A stretch of 64,000 nt of DNA from F22 sp963668535 (GTDB taxonomy: Bacteria; Bacteroidota; Bacteroidia; Bacteroidales; Bacteroidaceae). Below are positions 18,102 through 27,311 of this stretch, piece after piece. The position numbers and the translations under genes were made by a program. The notes beneath the pieces are model-generated. The model was not told where the DNA came from. It saw only the letters and a list, made by a program, of their open reading frames with translations, and ran no database searches. The stretch spans positions 1,054,001 to 1,118,000 of the forward strand of contig OY764867.1 in the NCBI GenBank assembly GCA_963668535.1, read 5' to 3'. Positions within the stretch are counted from its first letter, which is position 1. Each line of letters begins with the position of its first letter.

Positions 18102-20643
18102 CGAATGGAATTTCACCTGGCCATTCTAATTTTTTATCCTCATTGGCATTCTCTGGTTCAGGATCGATAATAAGCGGTTCTAATTCTTTAATTTCAGACA
18201 CCTCAAAAGTTGTCACACGTTTACCATGAGCTCTATAGCTACGCAACACTGTAAAATCATCAGCATCAATAATCATGGCTTCACGATGCGCATCCCGTCC
18301 ACCAAACTCAACGAGTACTCTTGGGTGACGTGTATCAGTAAGCAGCATGAGCTCACTACCATCTATATCGCCCAAAAAGCTCTGACGTACATGAGCGGTT
18401 TCTAGATGAAAACGTTTCATATATAATTGTCCATCTCGTTCTGCATCATACAGTACAGCCATCCATTCCTTGTGTGGATCAAATTTTTCTATACGATCAA
18501 TATCGCCCTCATAATGGTTATTCAGATCAAAGCTAGTTGTATAGAATTGTCCTTTTTGAGTAACAACCAAAATTTGATCTTGCCCCATAAATTCGCCTAA
18601 GAAATCACCACGTCCATCTACATTCAAACGTCGCACGTCATTATCAAACCAGATCTTCCGTCCTCCTAAAGTCGACTCTCCTTGCGCCTTCAAAGTGATA
18701 CGTTGTACAGGTATCTTGGTCAATAAATTGCCCGCTGTAGCACGCCCTTTGATTTTTATCTCAGAAAAATCGGCTTCAAACGATTGACGTCGCAAATGTG
18801 GCACTGGCTTTAACTGCACTTTAATAATCTCAGCCTCTCCATTTGGATTGGCAGAGAAATATGAGATACGAGATCCTTTAGTTCCGCGCGTCACGTCATA
18901 TTCTCTATCACGAGTTATTGATGTAACATTAAAACGTTTATAACGTGTTACTTTCGTTTCTCCATCTAAATAGCAAACATTGTATATCGTACGCTTGTCA
19001 TTCTTTTTGAAGATGGCTACATAAATCACATTCTTACCAACAAACTTCTTGTCGGCAATACTAGTCACTTTGTATAGACCATTGCGATAAAAGACAATGA
19101 CATCATCTAGACTAGAGCAATTGCACACAAAATCAGCACGTTTCAAAGCCGTTCCGATAAAGCCTTCCTCTTTGTTGAAATACAACTTTTCATTTGCTTC
19201 GGCCACCTTTGTTGCATCAATTGTTTCAAAACTACGCAATTCAGTGCGACGGGGATAGTGCTTGCCATAAGTATCCAAAAGGTACTGATACCAAGCACAA
19301 GTATATTTAACAAGACTTCTAAGATGCTTATCAATTTCTTTAACGCGCTTCTCCATCCGAGCGATACGCTCATTTGCTTTATCCACGTTAAATTTTCGAA
19401 TACGCCCGATTTTGATATCCATAAGACGTAAGATATCCTCTTCAGAGACTTCACGAATCAATATTTCTTGGAAAGGTACAAGTCGTTTACGAAGATGCTT
19501 TATTGTATCTTGATCACCCTTTGCATTTTCAAACTCCTTATCCTTGTACATACGCTCTTCAATAAACAGCTTTTCAAGCGATGCATAATGAAGGCTATCA
19601 AGAAGTTCACCACGTTCTATCTCCAATTCTTGCCTCAACAAATCCTTTGTACGATCTGCACTGTGCTTAAGAATCTGACTTACGCTTAAGAAGCGGGGTT
19701 TTTCATCTTGAATAACGCAACTATTTGGAGAAATACTGACCTCACAATCAGTAAATGCAAAGAGAGCATCAATAGTTTTATCGCTAGAGACACCTGCAGG
19801 AAGATGAACAAGTATTTCAACACGTTCAGCCGTGTTATCTTCAACACGTTTTACTTTGATTTTTCCTTTATCCGCAGCTTTTAAAATAGAATCAATAACA
19901 CTACTGGTGGTACGTCCATAAGGGATTTCTGAAATCACTAATGTACGCCTATCCTCTTTTCTAATTTTTGCACGTACTTTGACCGCGCCACCACGCATAC
20001 CATCATTGTATCTAGCCACATCAATACTACCACCTGTAATAAAATCAGGATACAGTTGAAAATCATTGCCTTTTAAGTAATCGATACACGCTTGAAGCAA
20101 CTCGCAAAAATTATGAGGAAGAATTTTAGAAGACAAACCAACAGCAATACCCTCTACTCCTTGTGCTAGAAGTAATGGGAACTTTACCGGCAAAGTTATA
20201 GGTTCTTGATTACGGCCATCATATGAGGGCTGCCATACGGTGGTTTTAGGATTGAAAACAACATCAAGGGCAAATTTGCTTAATCTAGCTTCGATATAAC
20301 GGGGCGCTGCTGCACTATCACCAGTGAGAATATTCCCCCAGTTACCTTGGCAATCAATAAGCATTTCCTTCTGGCCAAGTTGCACCAATGCATCCCCTAT
20401 AGACGCATCTCCATGGGGGTGAAATTGCATGGTATGACCTACCACATTGGCCACCTTGTTATATCGGCCATCGTCTAATCGACGCATTGAGTGCAATATG
20501 CGTCTTTGTACAGGTTTTAGACCATCATTGATGTGAGGGACGGCTCGCTCTAAGATTACGTAGCTGGCATATTCCAAAAACCAACTGCGATACATCCCCG
20601 TAAGGTGGTATCCACCCTCTTTTTCATTGTTTTCGTCACTCAT
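18094..20643 (-). CDS. parC: DNA topoisomerase IV subunit A (ParC), type IIA
   Basis: Breakage-reunion subunit that, with ParE, decatenates replicated chromosomes. The 849-residue product has the winged-helix/tower region with catalytic Y116 (AAAPRYIEARL), the IGDALVQ helix, the GyrA-like Ile wedge (AVGLSSKILPHN region), a coiled coil near residues 340-470 and a degenerate C-terminal beta-propeller without the GyrA box. That last point, with the divergence of the tail, favours ParC over GyrA. In the quinolone region the position matching E. coli ParC Ser80 is Ala (HPHGDASIGD, A80), while D84 matches Glu84. No parE is next to it. Promoter TATATTTG at 20669-20676. Confidence 0.92.
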   Translation of the reverse strand: MSDENNEKEGGYHLTGMYRSWFLEYASYVILERAVPHINDGLKPVQRRILHSMRRLDDGRYNKVANVVGHTMQFHPHGDASIGDALVQLGQKEMLIDCQGNWGNILTGDSAAAPRYIEARLSKFALDVVFNPKTTVWQPSYDGRNQEPITLPVKFPLLLAQGVEGIAVGLSSKILPHNFCELLQACIDYLKGNDFQLYPDFITGGSIDVARYNDGMRGGAVKVRAKIRKEDRRTLVISEIPYGRTTSSVIDSILKAADKGKIKVKRVEDNTAERVEILVHLPAGVSSDKTIDALFAFTDCEVSISPNSCVIQDEKPRFLSVSQILKHSADRTKDLLRQELEIERGELLDSLHYASLEKLFIEERMYKDKEFENAKGDQDTIKHLRKRLVPFQEILIREVSEEDILRLMDIKIGRIRKFNVDKANERIARMEKRVKEIDKHLRSLVKYTCAWYQYLLDTYGKHYPRRTELRSFETIDATKVAEANEKLYFNKEEGFIGTALKRADFVCNCSSLDDVIVFYRNGLYKVTSIADKKFVGKNVIYVAIFKKNDKRTIYNVCYLDGETKVTRYKRFNVTSITRDREYDVTRGTKGSRISYFSANPNGEAEIIKVQLKPVPHLRRQSFEADFSEIKIKGRATAGNLLTKIPVQRITLKAQGESTLGGRKIWFDNDVRRLNVDGRGDFLGEFMGQDQILVVTQKGQFYTTSFDLNNHYEGDIDRIEKFDPHKEWMAVLYDAERDGQLYMKRFHLETAHVRQSFLGDIDGSELMLLTDTRHPRVLVEFGGRDAHREAMIIDADDFTVLRSYRAHGKRVTTFEVSEIKELEPLIIDPEPENANEDKKLEWPGEIPFDE

Positions 20644-20668
20644 AATTGCCGTTTATTGTCTTTTTGCA

Positions 20669-20676
20669 CAAATATA
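20669..20676 (-). promoter_or_regulatory. -7 box for parC
   Basis: TATATTTG on the minus strand, 25 bases before the ATG at 20643. No clear -33 element. Back to back with the glyS promoter. Confidence 0.6.
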
Positions 20677-20700
20677 GGCAATAAAGTGGAAAAAATCGAT

Positions 20701-20708
20701 TACCTTTG
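20701..20708 (+). promoter_or_regulatory. -7 box for glyS
   Basis: TACCTTTG, 28 bases before the ATG at 20737. Confidence 0.6.
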
Positions 20709-20736
20709 CGCATAAATTATTGAAGAAAATAATCAG

Positions 20737-22278
20737 ATGGCAAAACAAGACGACGTTTTTAAGAAATTGATATCTCATTGCAAAGAATACGGTTATGTAT
20801 TCCCTTCAAGCGATATCTATGACGGCCTAGGCGCCGTATATGACTATGGTCAAATGGGCGTAGAGCTCAAAAATAACATTAAAAAGTATTGGTGGGATAG
20901 TATGGTGCTTCTCAACGAAAATATTGTAGGAATTGATTCTGCAATTTTTATGCACCCTACCATATGGAAAGCATCAGGACACGTAGATGCATTCAATGAC
21001 CCATTGATTGATAATAAGGATTCTAAGAAACGTTACCGCGCAGACGTCCTTATTGAGGACAAAATGGCCAAATATGAGGAGAAAATAGAAAAAGAAGTTG
21101 CAAAAGCTAAGAAAAAATTCGGGAACGATTTTGACGAAGCACAATTCAAAGCGACTAATCCTCGTGTACAAGCTAATCAAGAAAAACATGACGCTTTACA
21201 AGCTCGCTTTGCTAAAGCGCTCAACGATAACGACTTGAAAGAAGTACGTCAAATTATTATCGATGAAGAGATTGCATGCCCTATTTCAGGAACTAAAAAT
21301 TGGACAGACGTACGTCAGTTTAACTTGATGTTCTCTACAGAGATGGGCTCAACTGCTGAAGGAGCAAATAAAATATATTTACGTCCAGAGACAGCACAAG
21401 GTATTTTTGTAAACTACCTAAACGTTCAGAAAACAGGTCGTATGCGTCTTCCATTTGGAATTGCTCAAATCGGGAAAGCATTTCGTAATGAAATTGTTGC
21501 GCGACAATTTATCTTTAGAATGCGCGAATTTGAACAAATGGAAATGCAATTCTTTGTGCGTCCTGGCACTGAATTAGAGTGGTTTGAAAAATGGAAAGCT
21601 CAACGTCTAAAATGGCACAAAGCTCTTGGATTTGGTGATGCATCTTACCGTTTTCATGACCACGACAAATTAGCTCACTATGCTAATGCTGCAACCGATA
21701 TTGAATTTAGAATGCCGTTTGGATTCAAAGAAGTTGAAGGTATTCACTCGCGTACTGATTTTGATTTGTCACAACATGAAAAATACTCTGGAAAGAACAT
21801 TAAATATTTCGATCCAGAACTAAACAAATCATACGTACCTTATGTCATCGAAACATCTATTGGTGTAGACCGCATGTTCTTATCAATCATGTCAGCGTCA
21901 TACCAAGAAGAAGAACTCGAAGATGGAAAGAGCCGTGTTGTCTTAAAACTCCCTGCTGCTCTTGCTCCTGTAAAACTTGCCGTGCTTCCATTGGTTAAAA
22001 AGGATGGACTTCCAGAAAAAGCACGAGAAATTATTGATGGCTTGAAGTTCCACTTCAATTGTCAATACGATGAAAAGGATTCTGTTGGTAAACGTTACCG
22101 TCGTCAAGATGCTATTGGTACTCCTTATTGTATTACAGTAGATCACGACACGCTTGAAGACAACTGTGTCACTCTTCGTAATAGAGACACAATGAAACAA
22201 GAACGTGTTGCAATTTCTGATCTCCGTAATATCATTGAGGATCGCGTAAGTATCACAAGTCTACTTAAGAATTTGTAA
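20737..22278 (+). CDS. glyS: Glycyl-tRNA synthetase, single-chain dimeric type
   Basis: Class II synthetase charging tRNA-Gly in the cytosol. At 513 residues it is the alpha2 (eukaryote/archaea-like) form, not the alpha2beta2 form of many bacteria. Visible: motif 1 area (GLGAVYDYGQMGVELKNN), the acidic LRPETAQGIF segment that binds glycine and ATP, motif 2 (FRNEIVARQFIFRMREFEQ), motif 3 (ETSIGVDRMFLSI), and the C-terminal anticodon-binding domain with YDEKDSVGKRYRRQDAIGTP. An insert rich in Lys/Glu lies at residues 105-155. It is followed after 14 bases by the FKBP gene, probably the same transcript. Confidence 0.97.
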   Translation: MAKQDDVFKKLISHCKEYGYVFPSSDIYDGLGAVYDYGQMGVELKNNIKKYWWDSMVLLNENIVGIDSAIFMHPTIWKASGHVDAFNDPLIDNKDSKKRYRADVLIEDKMAKYEEKIEKEVAKAKKKFGNDFDEAQFKATNPRVQANQEKHDALQARFAKALNDNDLKEVRQIIIDEEIACPISGTKNWTDVRQFNLMFSTEMGSTAEGANKIYLRPETAQGIFVNYLNVQKTGRMRLPFGIAQIGKAFRNEIVARQFIFRMREFEQMEMQFFVRPGTELEWFEKWKAQRLKWHKALGFGDASYRFHDHDKLAHYANAATDIEFRMPFGFKEVEGIHSRTDFDLSQHEKYSGKNIKYFDPELNKSYVPYVIETSIGVDRMFLSIMSASYQEEELEDGKSRVVLKLPAALAPVKLAVLPLVKKDGLPEKAREIIDGLKFHFNCQYDEKDSVGKRYRRQDAIGTPYCITVDHDTLEDNCVTLRNRDTMKQERVAISDLRNIIEDRVSITSLLKNL

Positions 22279-22292
22279 TAAACAATCCACAT

Positions 22293-22862
22293 ATGAATAA
22301 ATCAATTCTACATACCGCTACTACCTGTCTTTTATTAGTCAGTGCTTTTTTGTTAGGAAGTTGTAGCGAAAATTCCGAGCCAAGTGAATACCAAAATTGG
22401 CAAAAGCGTAACGAAGCATACATGGATTCTCTAGCACAGGTTGTAGCTTCAAATAGCGATCCAACACTTAAGGTAATAACTCCTCAAAGTAGCGACATCA
22501 ATTATCCTATCTATTATAAGATACAAAAAAGTGGAGCTAAGACTGTAGATGGCACACCTGTTCAAAGTCCATATTATACGTCAAGCGTGTCTTGTTATTA
22601 TCGTGGATATTTGATGAATGGAGAAGAATTTGACGGAAATTTTGATGGAGATTCGCCAAATACAAACTTTGAATCACCGACTACATTTGCTGTAAGTGGG
22701 GTCATCAATGGGTGGACAGAAGCACTTGAGTTAATGGTGCCTGGTGATCGTTGGAGAGTATATATTCCTTATACTCAAGGATACGGAACAACTGATACGA
22801 GCAGTATTCCTGCTTATTCAAGTCTCATTTTCGATGTCGAATTGGTTAAGATTGACTATTAA
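22293..22862 (+). CDS. FKBP-type peptidyl-prolyl isomerase lipoprotein
   Basis: A 189-residue predicted lipoprotein (lipobox LLGSC, C24) with an FKBP domain over about residues 85-189: SCYYRGYLMNGEEFDGNF, VINGWTEALELMVPGDRWRVYIP, then YGTTDTSSIPAYSSLIFDVEL. It would catalyse proline cis-trans isomerisation or act as a chaperone on the periplasmic side of a membrane. Several such lipoproteins usually occur per Bacteroidales genome. It is 14 bases after glyS; a strong terminator follows at 22872. Confidence 0.92.
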   Translation: MNKSILHTATTCLLLVSAFLLGSCSENSEPSEYQNWQKRNEAYMDSLAQVVASNSDPTLKVITPQSSDINYPIYYKIQKSGAKTVDGTPVQSPYYTSSVSCYYRGYLMNGEEFDGNFDGDSPNTNFESPTTFAVSGVINGWTEALELMVPGDRWRVYIPYTQGYGTTDTSSIPAYSSLIFDVELVKIDY

Positions 22863-22871
22863 ATCCGATAA

Positions 22872-22905
22872 AAAAGGGCCTGTGTTATCTAGCACAGGCC
22901 CTTTT
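22872..22905. terminator. Bidirectional terminator between FKBP gene and lolD
   Basis: AAAAGGGCCTGTG / CACAGGCCCTTTT stem with an eight-base loop. Serves the convergent transcripts. Confidence 0.9.
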
Positions 22906-22919
22906 ATATATCTTTCTGT

Positions 22920-23576
22920 TTAGTAACTTACAATTTCACCATCCACAATATGAATAGATCGATCTGTAATCTTCGCTAGTTCTTCATCATGCGTAACAAT
23001 GACAAAAGTCTGTCCGAATTGGTCACGAAGATCAAAGAATAGCTGATGTAGTTCACTCTTATTTTTACTGTCCAAAGACCCCGATGGTTCATCTGCTAAA
23101 ATAACACTTGGTCGATTGACTAAAGCACGCGCCACCGCTACACGCTGTTTCTCACCACCAGACAATTCATTGGGCTTATGTGTACCACGATCAGCTATTC
23201 CCATAAATTCGAGTAATTCCTGTGCTCGATGTCTCAAAGCTCGCTGATCTGTTCGTTGTATCATACCAGGTATCATAATATTCTCTATAGCAGTAAATTC
23301 TGGCAACAACTGATGAAACTGAAATACAAAACCTAAATGCTTATTGCGAAAAGCAGCCAACTGTTTCTCTTTCATACTACTTACATTAATACCACTAATC
23401 ATCACTCGTCCCGCATCTGGACGATCCAAAGTACCCATAATTTGAAGAAGAGTCGTTTTACCCGCTCCACTTGGCCCTACAATACTAACCACTTCACGTG
23501 GACTGATATCCAAATCTATTCCTTTTAGCACTTCAAGTTCATCGTAACTTTTCTTTATGGATGTGAGATGTATCAT
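22920..23576 (-). CDS. lolD: LolD-like ABC transporter ATP-binding protein
   Basis: A 218-residue cytoplasmic ATPase of the LolD/MacB class that powers lipoprotein release or a related MacB-type process. Visible: Walker A GPSGAGKTT (about residues 34-42), Q-loop FVFQFHQLLPEFTAIENI, signature LSGGEKQRVAVARAL, Walker B VILADEPSGSLD and H-loop VIVTHDEE. Length is typical. No permease gene is beside it, so its LolC/E-type partner must lie elsewhere. It is the last gene of the dut-TPR-DUF4292-EnvC-like-LolD operon, 21 bases after the EnvC-like gene. The name LolD rests on family similarity; a different MacB-type role is possible. Confidence 0.87.
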   Translation of the reverse strand: MIHLTSIKKSYDELEVLKGIDLDISPREVVSIVGPSGAGKTTLLQIMGTLDRPDAGRVMISGINVSSMKEKQLAAFRNKHLGFVFQFHQLLPEFTAIENIMIPGMIQRTDQRALRHRAQELLEFMGIADRGTHKPNELSGGEKQRVAVARALVNRPSVILADEPSGSLDSKNKSELHQLFFDLRDQFGQTFVIVTHDEELAKITDRSIHIVDGEIVSY

Positions 23577-23597
23577 ATGAATCTGTTATTTTATTAT

Positions 23598-24929
23598 TTA
23601 TCTATTCAACCAAGTATCAGGATCAAGCGCTTCACGGCCTCGACGTACTTCAAACAACAAGACAGGGCGATTGTTATACAGCGGATCGGCATAGATTTCT
23701 CCTAACATCTGACCTTGTTTCACTTTTTCACCAGCATGCACTGTTATCGTCTTCAAGTTACAATAGACAGTCATATAGCTTCCATGGCGGAGAATAATTC
23801 CTCGCGCCCCACTAGGCACATCAAACACCACGGTGACTACCCCTTGAAAAACAGCTCGTGCTTTGCATGACGGTTCTCCGTAAATCTTGATACCACGTTC
23901 CATCTTAGCTTTATTAAAATGACTAAGGTAAGCATAGGTACCCGTTATAGGATATGGCAAACGTCGCTTATATTGTACAAAGGCTTCTCCTATCTCACTA
24001 GCTGTAGAATAAGTCTTCATGGTGTTAAACACAGATGGATTACTGCGACGTGGGCTCATGGAAGTAGAAGCACTTCGAGCTGTTTTATTCGATTTTTTCA
24101 CAACATTCTTACGCTCTCGTGCTTTACGTATTTCCTCTAGCTTAGCAAGTCTTTTGACCTCTTTATCAATCTCATCTTCAATAAGTTTATTTAAAGCGTT
24201 AGAACGTCTCTGCTGTTCTTTCAATTGTTTCTGTAGACTATTTCTTTTACGTTTTAGCTTAGCCAACATGCTCTTTTGTTTATTCTGATCATGCTGCAAC
24301 TTTTCTTTTTCTTCTACAACGTGTTTCTTTAAAGCAACTTTTGCCTTTTTTACTTCTTGAAGTTCAATGTGTTTTTTCTCAACTTCTTGCTTCTTTTCAA
24401 GAATAGATGCAACTTGTTTTTTTTGATAATCAGCATATTCCATCACATAGCGCATGCGACGTAACATTTGGTCAAAGCTATTAGCTGAAAAGATAAATAT
24501 TAGGCGCTGTTGCACCGTACTTTGTTTACGGAGATACCTTACTGAATAAGCATATTGATCCTTACGCTCCTTTAACTGTTTCTCTAATTCAACAATTTTA
24601 TTAGTGACAGCTAAGACTTCGCGATCGATGGCACGCATATCTAACTCTATACGCTCCACATATCTCTTACGTTCCATCAATTGTGCTTCTAACGCTTGTA
24701 AATCGGCTAATTCATGGCCAACAGACTTTTTTGTTTCAGAAAGCAGTGTTTGACTTTTATTGATCTGATTCTGTAAAACATTATGTTCTCTTTGTAAGCG
24801 ACGAATTGTAGCATTGCTTTGTGCATGTAATGGCACCACCTGCATCAAGAACAAGGTGAACATAAATAGGCAAATACGACAAGCAAGAAAGCTAGACTTA
24901 TGATACATAATGTTTCTAAGATTAATCAT
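23598..24929 (-). CDS. EnvC-like murein hydrolase activator with degenerate LytM domain
   Basis: A 443-residue secreted protein: signal peptide ending near PLHAQ, long coiled coils at about residues 35-265 (repeated K/E/Q heptads), a linker, and a C-terminal M23/LytM fold (from GIKIYGEPSCKARAVFQG to LFEVRRGREALDPDTWL). The zinc ligands of active LytM enzymes are missing: HxxxD gives way to GIKIYGE, and HLHFE to VLLFEVRR. This pattern is that of EnvC, which activates cell-wall amidases at division sites instead of cutting peptidoglycan. ATG at 24929 overlaps the DUF4292 stop; ATG at 24908 is an alternative with a cleaner signal peptide. Confidence 0.87.
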   Translation of the reverse strand: MINLRNIMYHKSSFLACRICLFMFTLFLMQVVPLHAQSNATIRRLQREHNVLQNQINKSQTLLSETKKSVGHELADLQALEAQLMERKRYVERIELDMRAIDREVLAVTNKIVELEKQLKERKDQYAYSVRYLRKQSTVQQRLIFIFSANSFDQMLRRMRYVMEYADYQKKQVASILEKKQEVEKKHIELQEVKKAKVALKKHVVEEKEKLQHDQNKQKSMLAKLKRKRNSLQKQLKEQQRRSNALNKLIEDEIDKEVKRLAKLEEIRKARERKNVVKKSNKTARSASTSMSPRRSNPSVFNTMKTYSTASEIGEAFVQYKRRLPYPITGTYAYLSHFNKAKMERGIKIYGEPSCKARAVFQGVVTVVFDVPSGARGIILRHGSYMTVYCNLKTITVHAGEKVKQGQMLGEIYADPLYNNRPVLLFEVRRGREALDPDTWLNR

Positions 24930-25503
24930 CGAGCTGTTTTATAAAAGCTCGAAGTGGTAAAAATTTATATTTTTTATTAGGCTTAGTTCGAACAAAAGAG
25001 TATGGTTTTGTCGTGATATGAGTAAGTTTCACACGAGTATCTTTCATAATAGGACATCCCAATTGAGCAGCAGCCATCCGAGCTTTTCTCTTCTTCCTAT
25101 TTTGTAGAATATACGCCTGAACAACTTCTAAGCGATACATTTCAGGATTCTTAACACCAAGTGTTTGTGCAAACACGACAGGAGTTTGACGAGTATATGT
25201 TTTATGTCTTCTATCTAATACAAGAATACTATCTGACGTCAGCCACAAACGTACAACCTCAGCACCTACTATGGGAGCAGTAAAAGAAATACGAAGTCCT
25301 TGATCTTTCCATAAACGTAATTGCCCACTCACTTGCCCTTCACCTTGAGGCAAAGTAGCCTTGAATCTAGCAGATAATTGATCCTCACTAAATACTTTAA
25401 CAGGGCGTAACGACACACAACTAGATAAAGTTAGGGAAACAATGATTATCCCCAATACCACTTTGAAGTTAGTCAATAACGTATACTTCTTCAGTTGCTT
25501 CAT
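24922..25503 (-). CDS. DUF4292 lipoprotein
   Basis: A 193-residue predicted lipoprotein with lipobox LSSC (C29) and a body resembling DUF4292, a Bacteroidota family with a LolA/LolB-like half-barrel look (GQLRLWKDQGLRISFTAPIVGAEVVRLWL). It is somewhat shorter than usual members, and its C-terminal third is Lys/Arg-rich (QNRKKRKARMAAAQL). Its function is not established. It lies 3 bases after the TPR gene, and its stop overlaps the start of the EnvC-like gene, so the three are tightly coupled. A lipoprotein-handling role is conceivable given lolD in the same operon, but that is inference. Confidence 0.8.
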   Translation of the reverse strand: MKQLKKYTLLTNFKVVLGIIIVSLTLSSCVSLRPVKVFSEDQLSARFKATLPQGEGQVSGQLRLWKDQGLRISFTAPIVGAEVVRLWLTSDSILVLDRRHKTYTRQTPVVFAQTLGVKNPEMYRLEVVQAYILQNRKKRKARMAAAQLGCPIMKDTRVKLTHITTKPYSFVRTKPNKKYKFLPLRAFIKQLDD

Positions 25504-25506
25504 AAA

Positions 25507-27300
25507 CTATCTGATATAACGTTTCATTTTTATTTTGAGCTTCAACTCCTTACTCTCACTACCTAACTCTAAAGCTTTTTTCCAGTAAATAAGTGCTTGG
25601 TCTTTTTGTCCACACATATAATATATATCACCAGCATGTTCCCAAACATCAGGACTAACTTCTATCGTTTTAGTTTCTTTTTGTGGAGAAATAACACGGT
25701 CAATATATATTTTGGCATCTTTATATTTGCCAGACATGAAAAGTACCCAAGCATAGGTATCTAGATAAGTCTTATTATCTGGCTCAGCAACCACTGTTTT
25801 CTGGCTCATCATTTCAGCACGTTCTAAATTTTTATTATCCAGCGCCAAGAAATAAGCATAATTGTTGAGTACGCCAATATTGTCTGGGTGAATTTTCAAG
25901 GCTCTTTCATATGACTTGTAACAGCTATCCATTTCACCAAGTTCATGGTAGGCATCTCCTTGAAGAGTGTACATATCAGATGCCACTTCTTTACGTGTTT
26001 CTGATGTTATATATTTTTGTCCCTCTTGACAAATACGTATAACTTCTCTTGGATTTTTATCTTGTGTATAAGTAATCGCTAAATAAAAATGATACAAGAT
26101 TTCTTCTGGATGGTACTGTATACCTCCTTTGCATAGTGTTTTAACAGCATCCTTCTCTTGATCCTGGAGCATATATTGCAACAACTGTAAACGAGCCGCA
26201 CCATTCTCTGGATTAAGTTTCAATAAATGATACAAAATAGGAATAGCCTGTTTTTTCATTTTATTGGTGACCAAATACGAAATATAAAACATGGGTACTT
26301 CTGTATCTGTCGAATCAGATTTCAAAGCCATATCCAAACGCGGTACGATCAATGAATCCTTCCCTGCACGAGTCATTTGTACTACATAGTTACGTAAAAC
26401 AGAGACTTTTACTGGAGGAGACACATGGGGATCTTGTAACAGTGTGTCTAATTGCAACTCATACTCAGTTGTATCTTTCTTATGGTAATAATAACCCGCT
26501 ATACCATAACGCGCAGCTCCATTACTGGGTTCTTGTTTCAAAACAGAATAGAACGTACGCAACGCCTCATCATTACGATTATGTTCCATTAACAAGCCAG
26601 CTTTTAGATTACGAAAACGAGTATCAAATGGATACTCCTTAATTAAATCATCAATTGCAGAAAAGGCTTTCAAAGAATCATTCTTTTGAAGGTATATTCT
26701 ATATTTTTGCATGCTTATATCTTCACTCTTTCCTTGCAATTTTTCAAGAGTATCAAGTACTTGAATCATACTATCAAAATCTTGCTTCTGCTGATAAAAT
26801 CTAAGAAGTGCAAAACGAGGCTCTACTTTATATCTATGATGCTTAGCCATATCTTGATACACCTTAATGGCCAAATCAATAGAATCTAGCTGCTGGTACA
26901 CTTGAGCTAAAGCAGATGCATACCAATAATTTTCGGGCTCTAATCGATGAGCTATTTCCAATGACTGCAATCCTTTTTTGTCATCTCCCATATCAAGTTG
27001 TAATTGAGCCATTTCATAATGTGCTTCTGGACGGGTTGGGTTAATGCGCAAACATTGACTTAATAACGCGTGTCGCGCATCAGACTCTTTCTGACCGACA
27101 GCCTCTTGAAAGATGTAATTATAGGCTGTTTCCCGCTTTGAATTTGTAGGGATATATTTTACAGGAGAAGCGTTTTGAGGCACAACTCTCGAAGTACCAC
27201 AACCAACAATACAAATAGAAACAAACATACTTACAATAAGCATGAGGACAATCTTCTGTATCTGTTTATAAATAATATTGTTTTGTATTTTTCTTTCCAT
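25507..27300 (-). CDS. TPR-repeat lipoprotein
   Basis: A 597-residue predicted lipoprotein (lipobox IVGC, C34) built almost wholly of tetratricopeptide repeats from residue 55 to the end; clear units include RPEAHYEMAQLQLDMGDDK, EPENYWYASALAQVYQQLD and HPDNIGVLNNYAYFLALDN. TPR scaffolds bind other proteins; the partners are unknown. It sits 11 bases after dut and 3 bases before the DUF4292 gene. The order TPR, DUF4292, M23/EnvC is, as I recall, kept in many Bacteroidota, suggesting a shared envelope function. The long n-region before the hydrophobic stretch leaves the exact start uncertain (ATG at 27243 is a second option). Confidence 0.88.
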   Translation of the reverse strand: MERKIQNNIIYKQIQKIVLMLIVSMFVSICIVGCGTSRVVPQNASPVKYIPTNSKRETAYNYIFQEAVGQKESDARHALLSQCLRINPTRPEAHYEMAQLQLDMGDDKKGLQSLEIAHRLEPENYWYASALAQVYQQLDSIDLAIKVYQDMAKHHRYKVEPRFALLRFYQQKQDFDSMIQVLDTLEKLQGKSEDISMQKYRIYLQKNDSLKAFSAIDDLIKEYPFDTRFRNLKAGLLMEHNRNDEALRTFYSVLKQEPSNGAARYGIAGYYYHKKDTTEYELQLDTLLQDPHVSPPVKVSVLRNYVVQMTRAGKDSLIVPRLDMALKSDSTDTEVPMFYISYLVTNKMKKQAIPILYHLLKLNPENGAARLQLLQYMLQDQEKDAVKTLCKGGIQYHPEEILYHFYLAITYTQDKNPREVIRICQEGQKYITSETRKEVASDMYTLQGDAYHELGEMDSCYKSYERALKIHPDNIGVLNNYAYFLALDNKNLERAEMMSQKTVVAEPDNKTYLDTYAWVLFMSGKYKDAKIYIDRVISPQKETKTIEVSPDVWEHAGDIYYMCGQKDQALIYWKKALELGSESKELKLKIKMKRYIR

Positions 27301-27311
27301 CTAAAAAGTCT

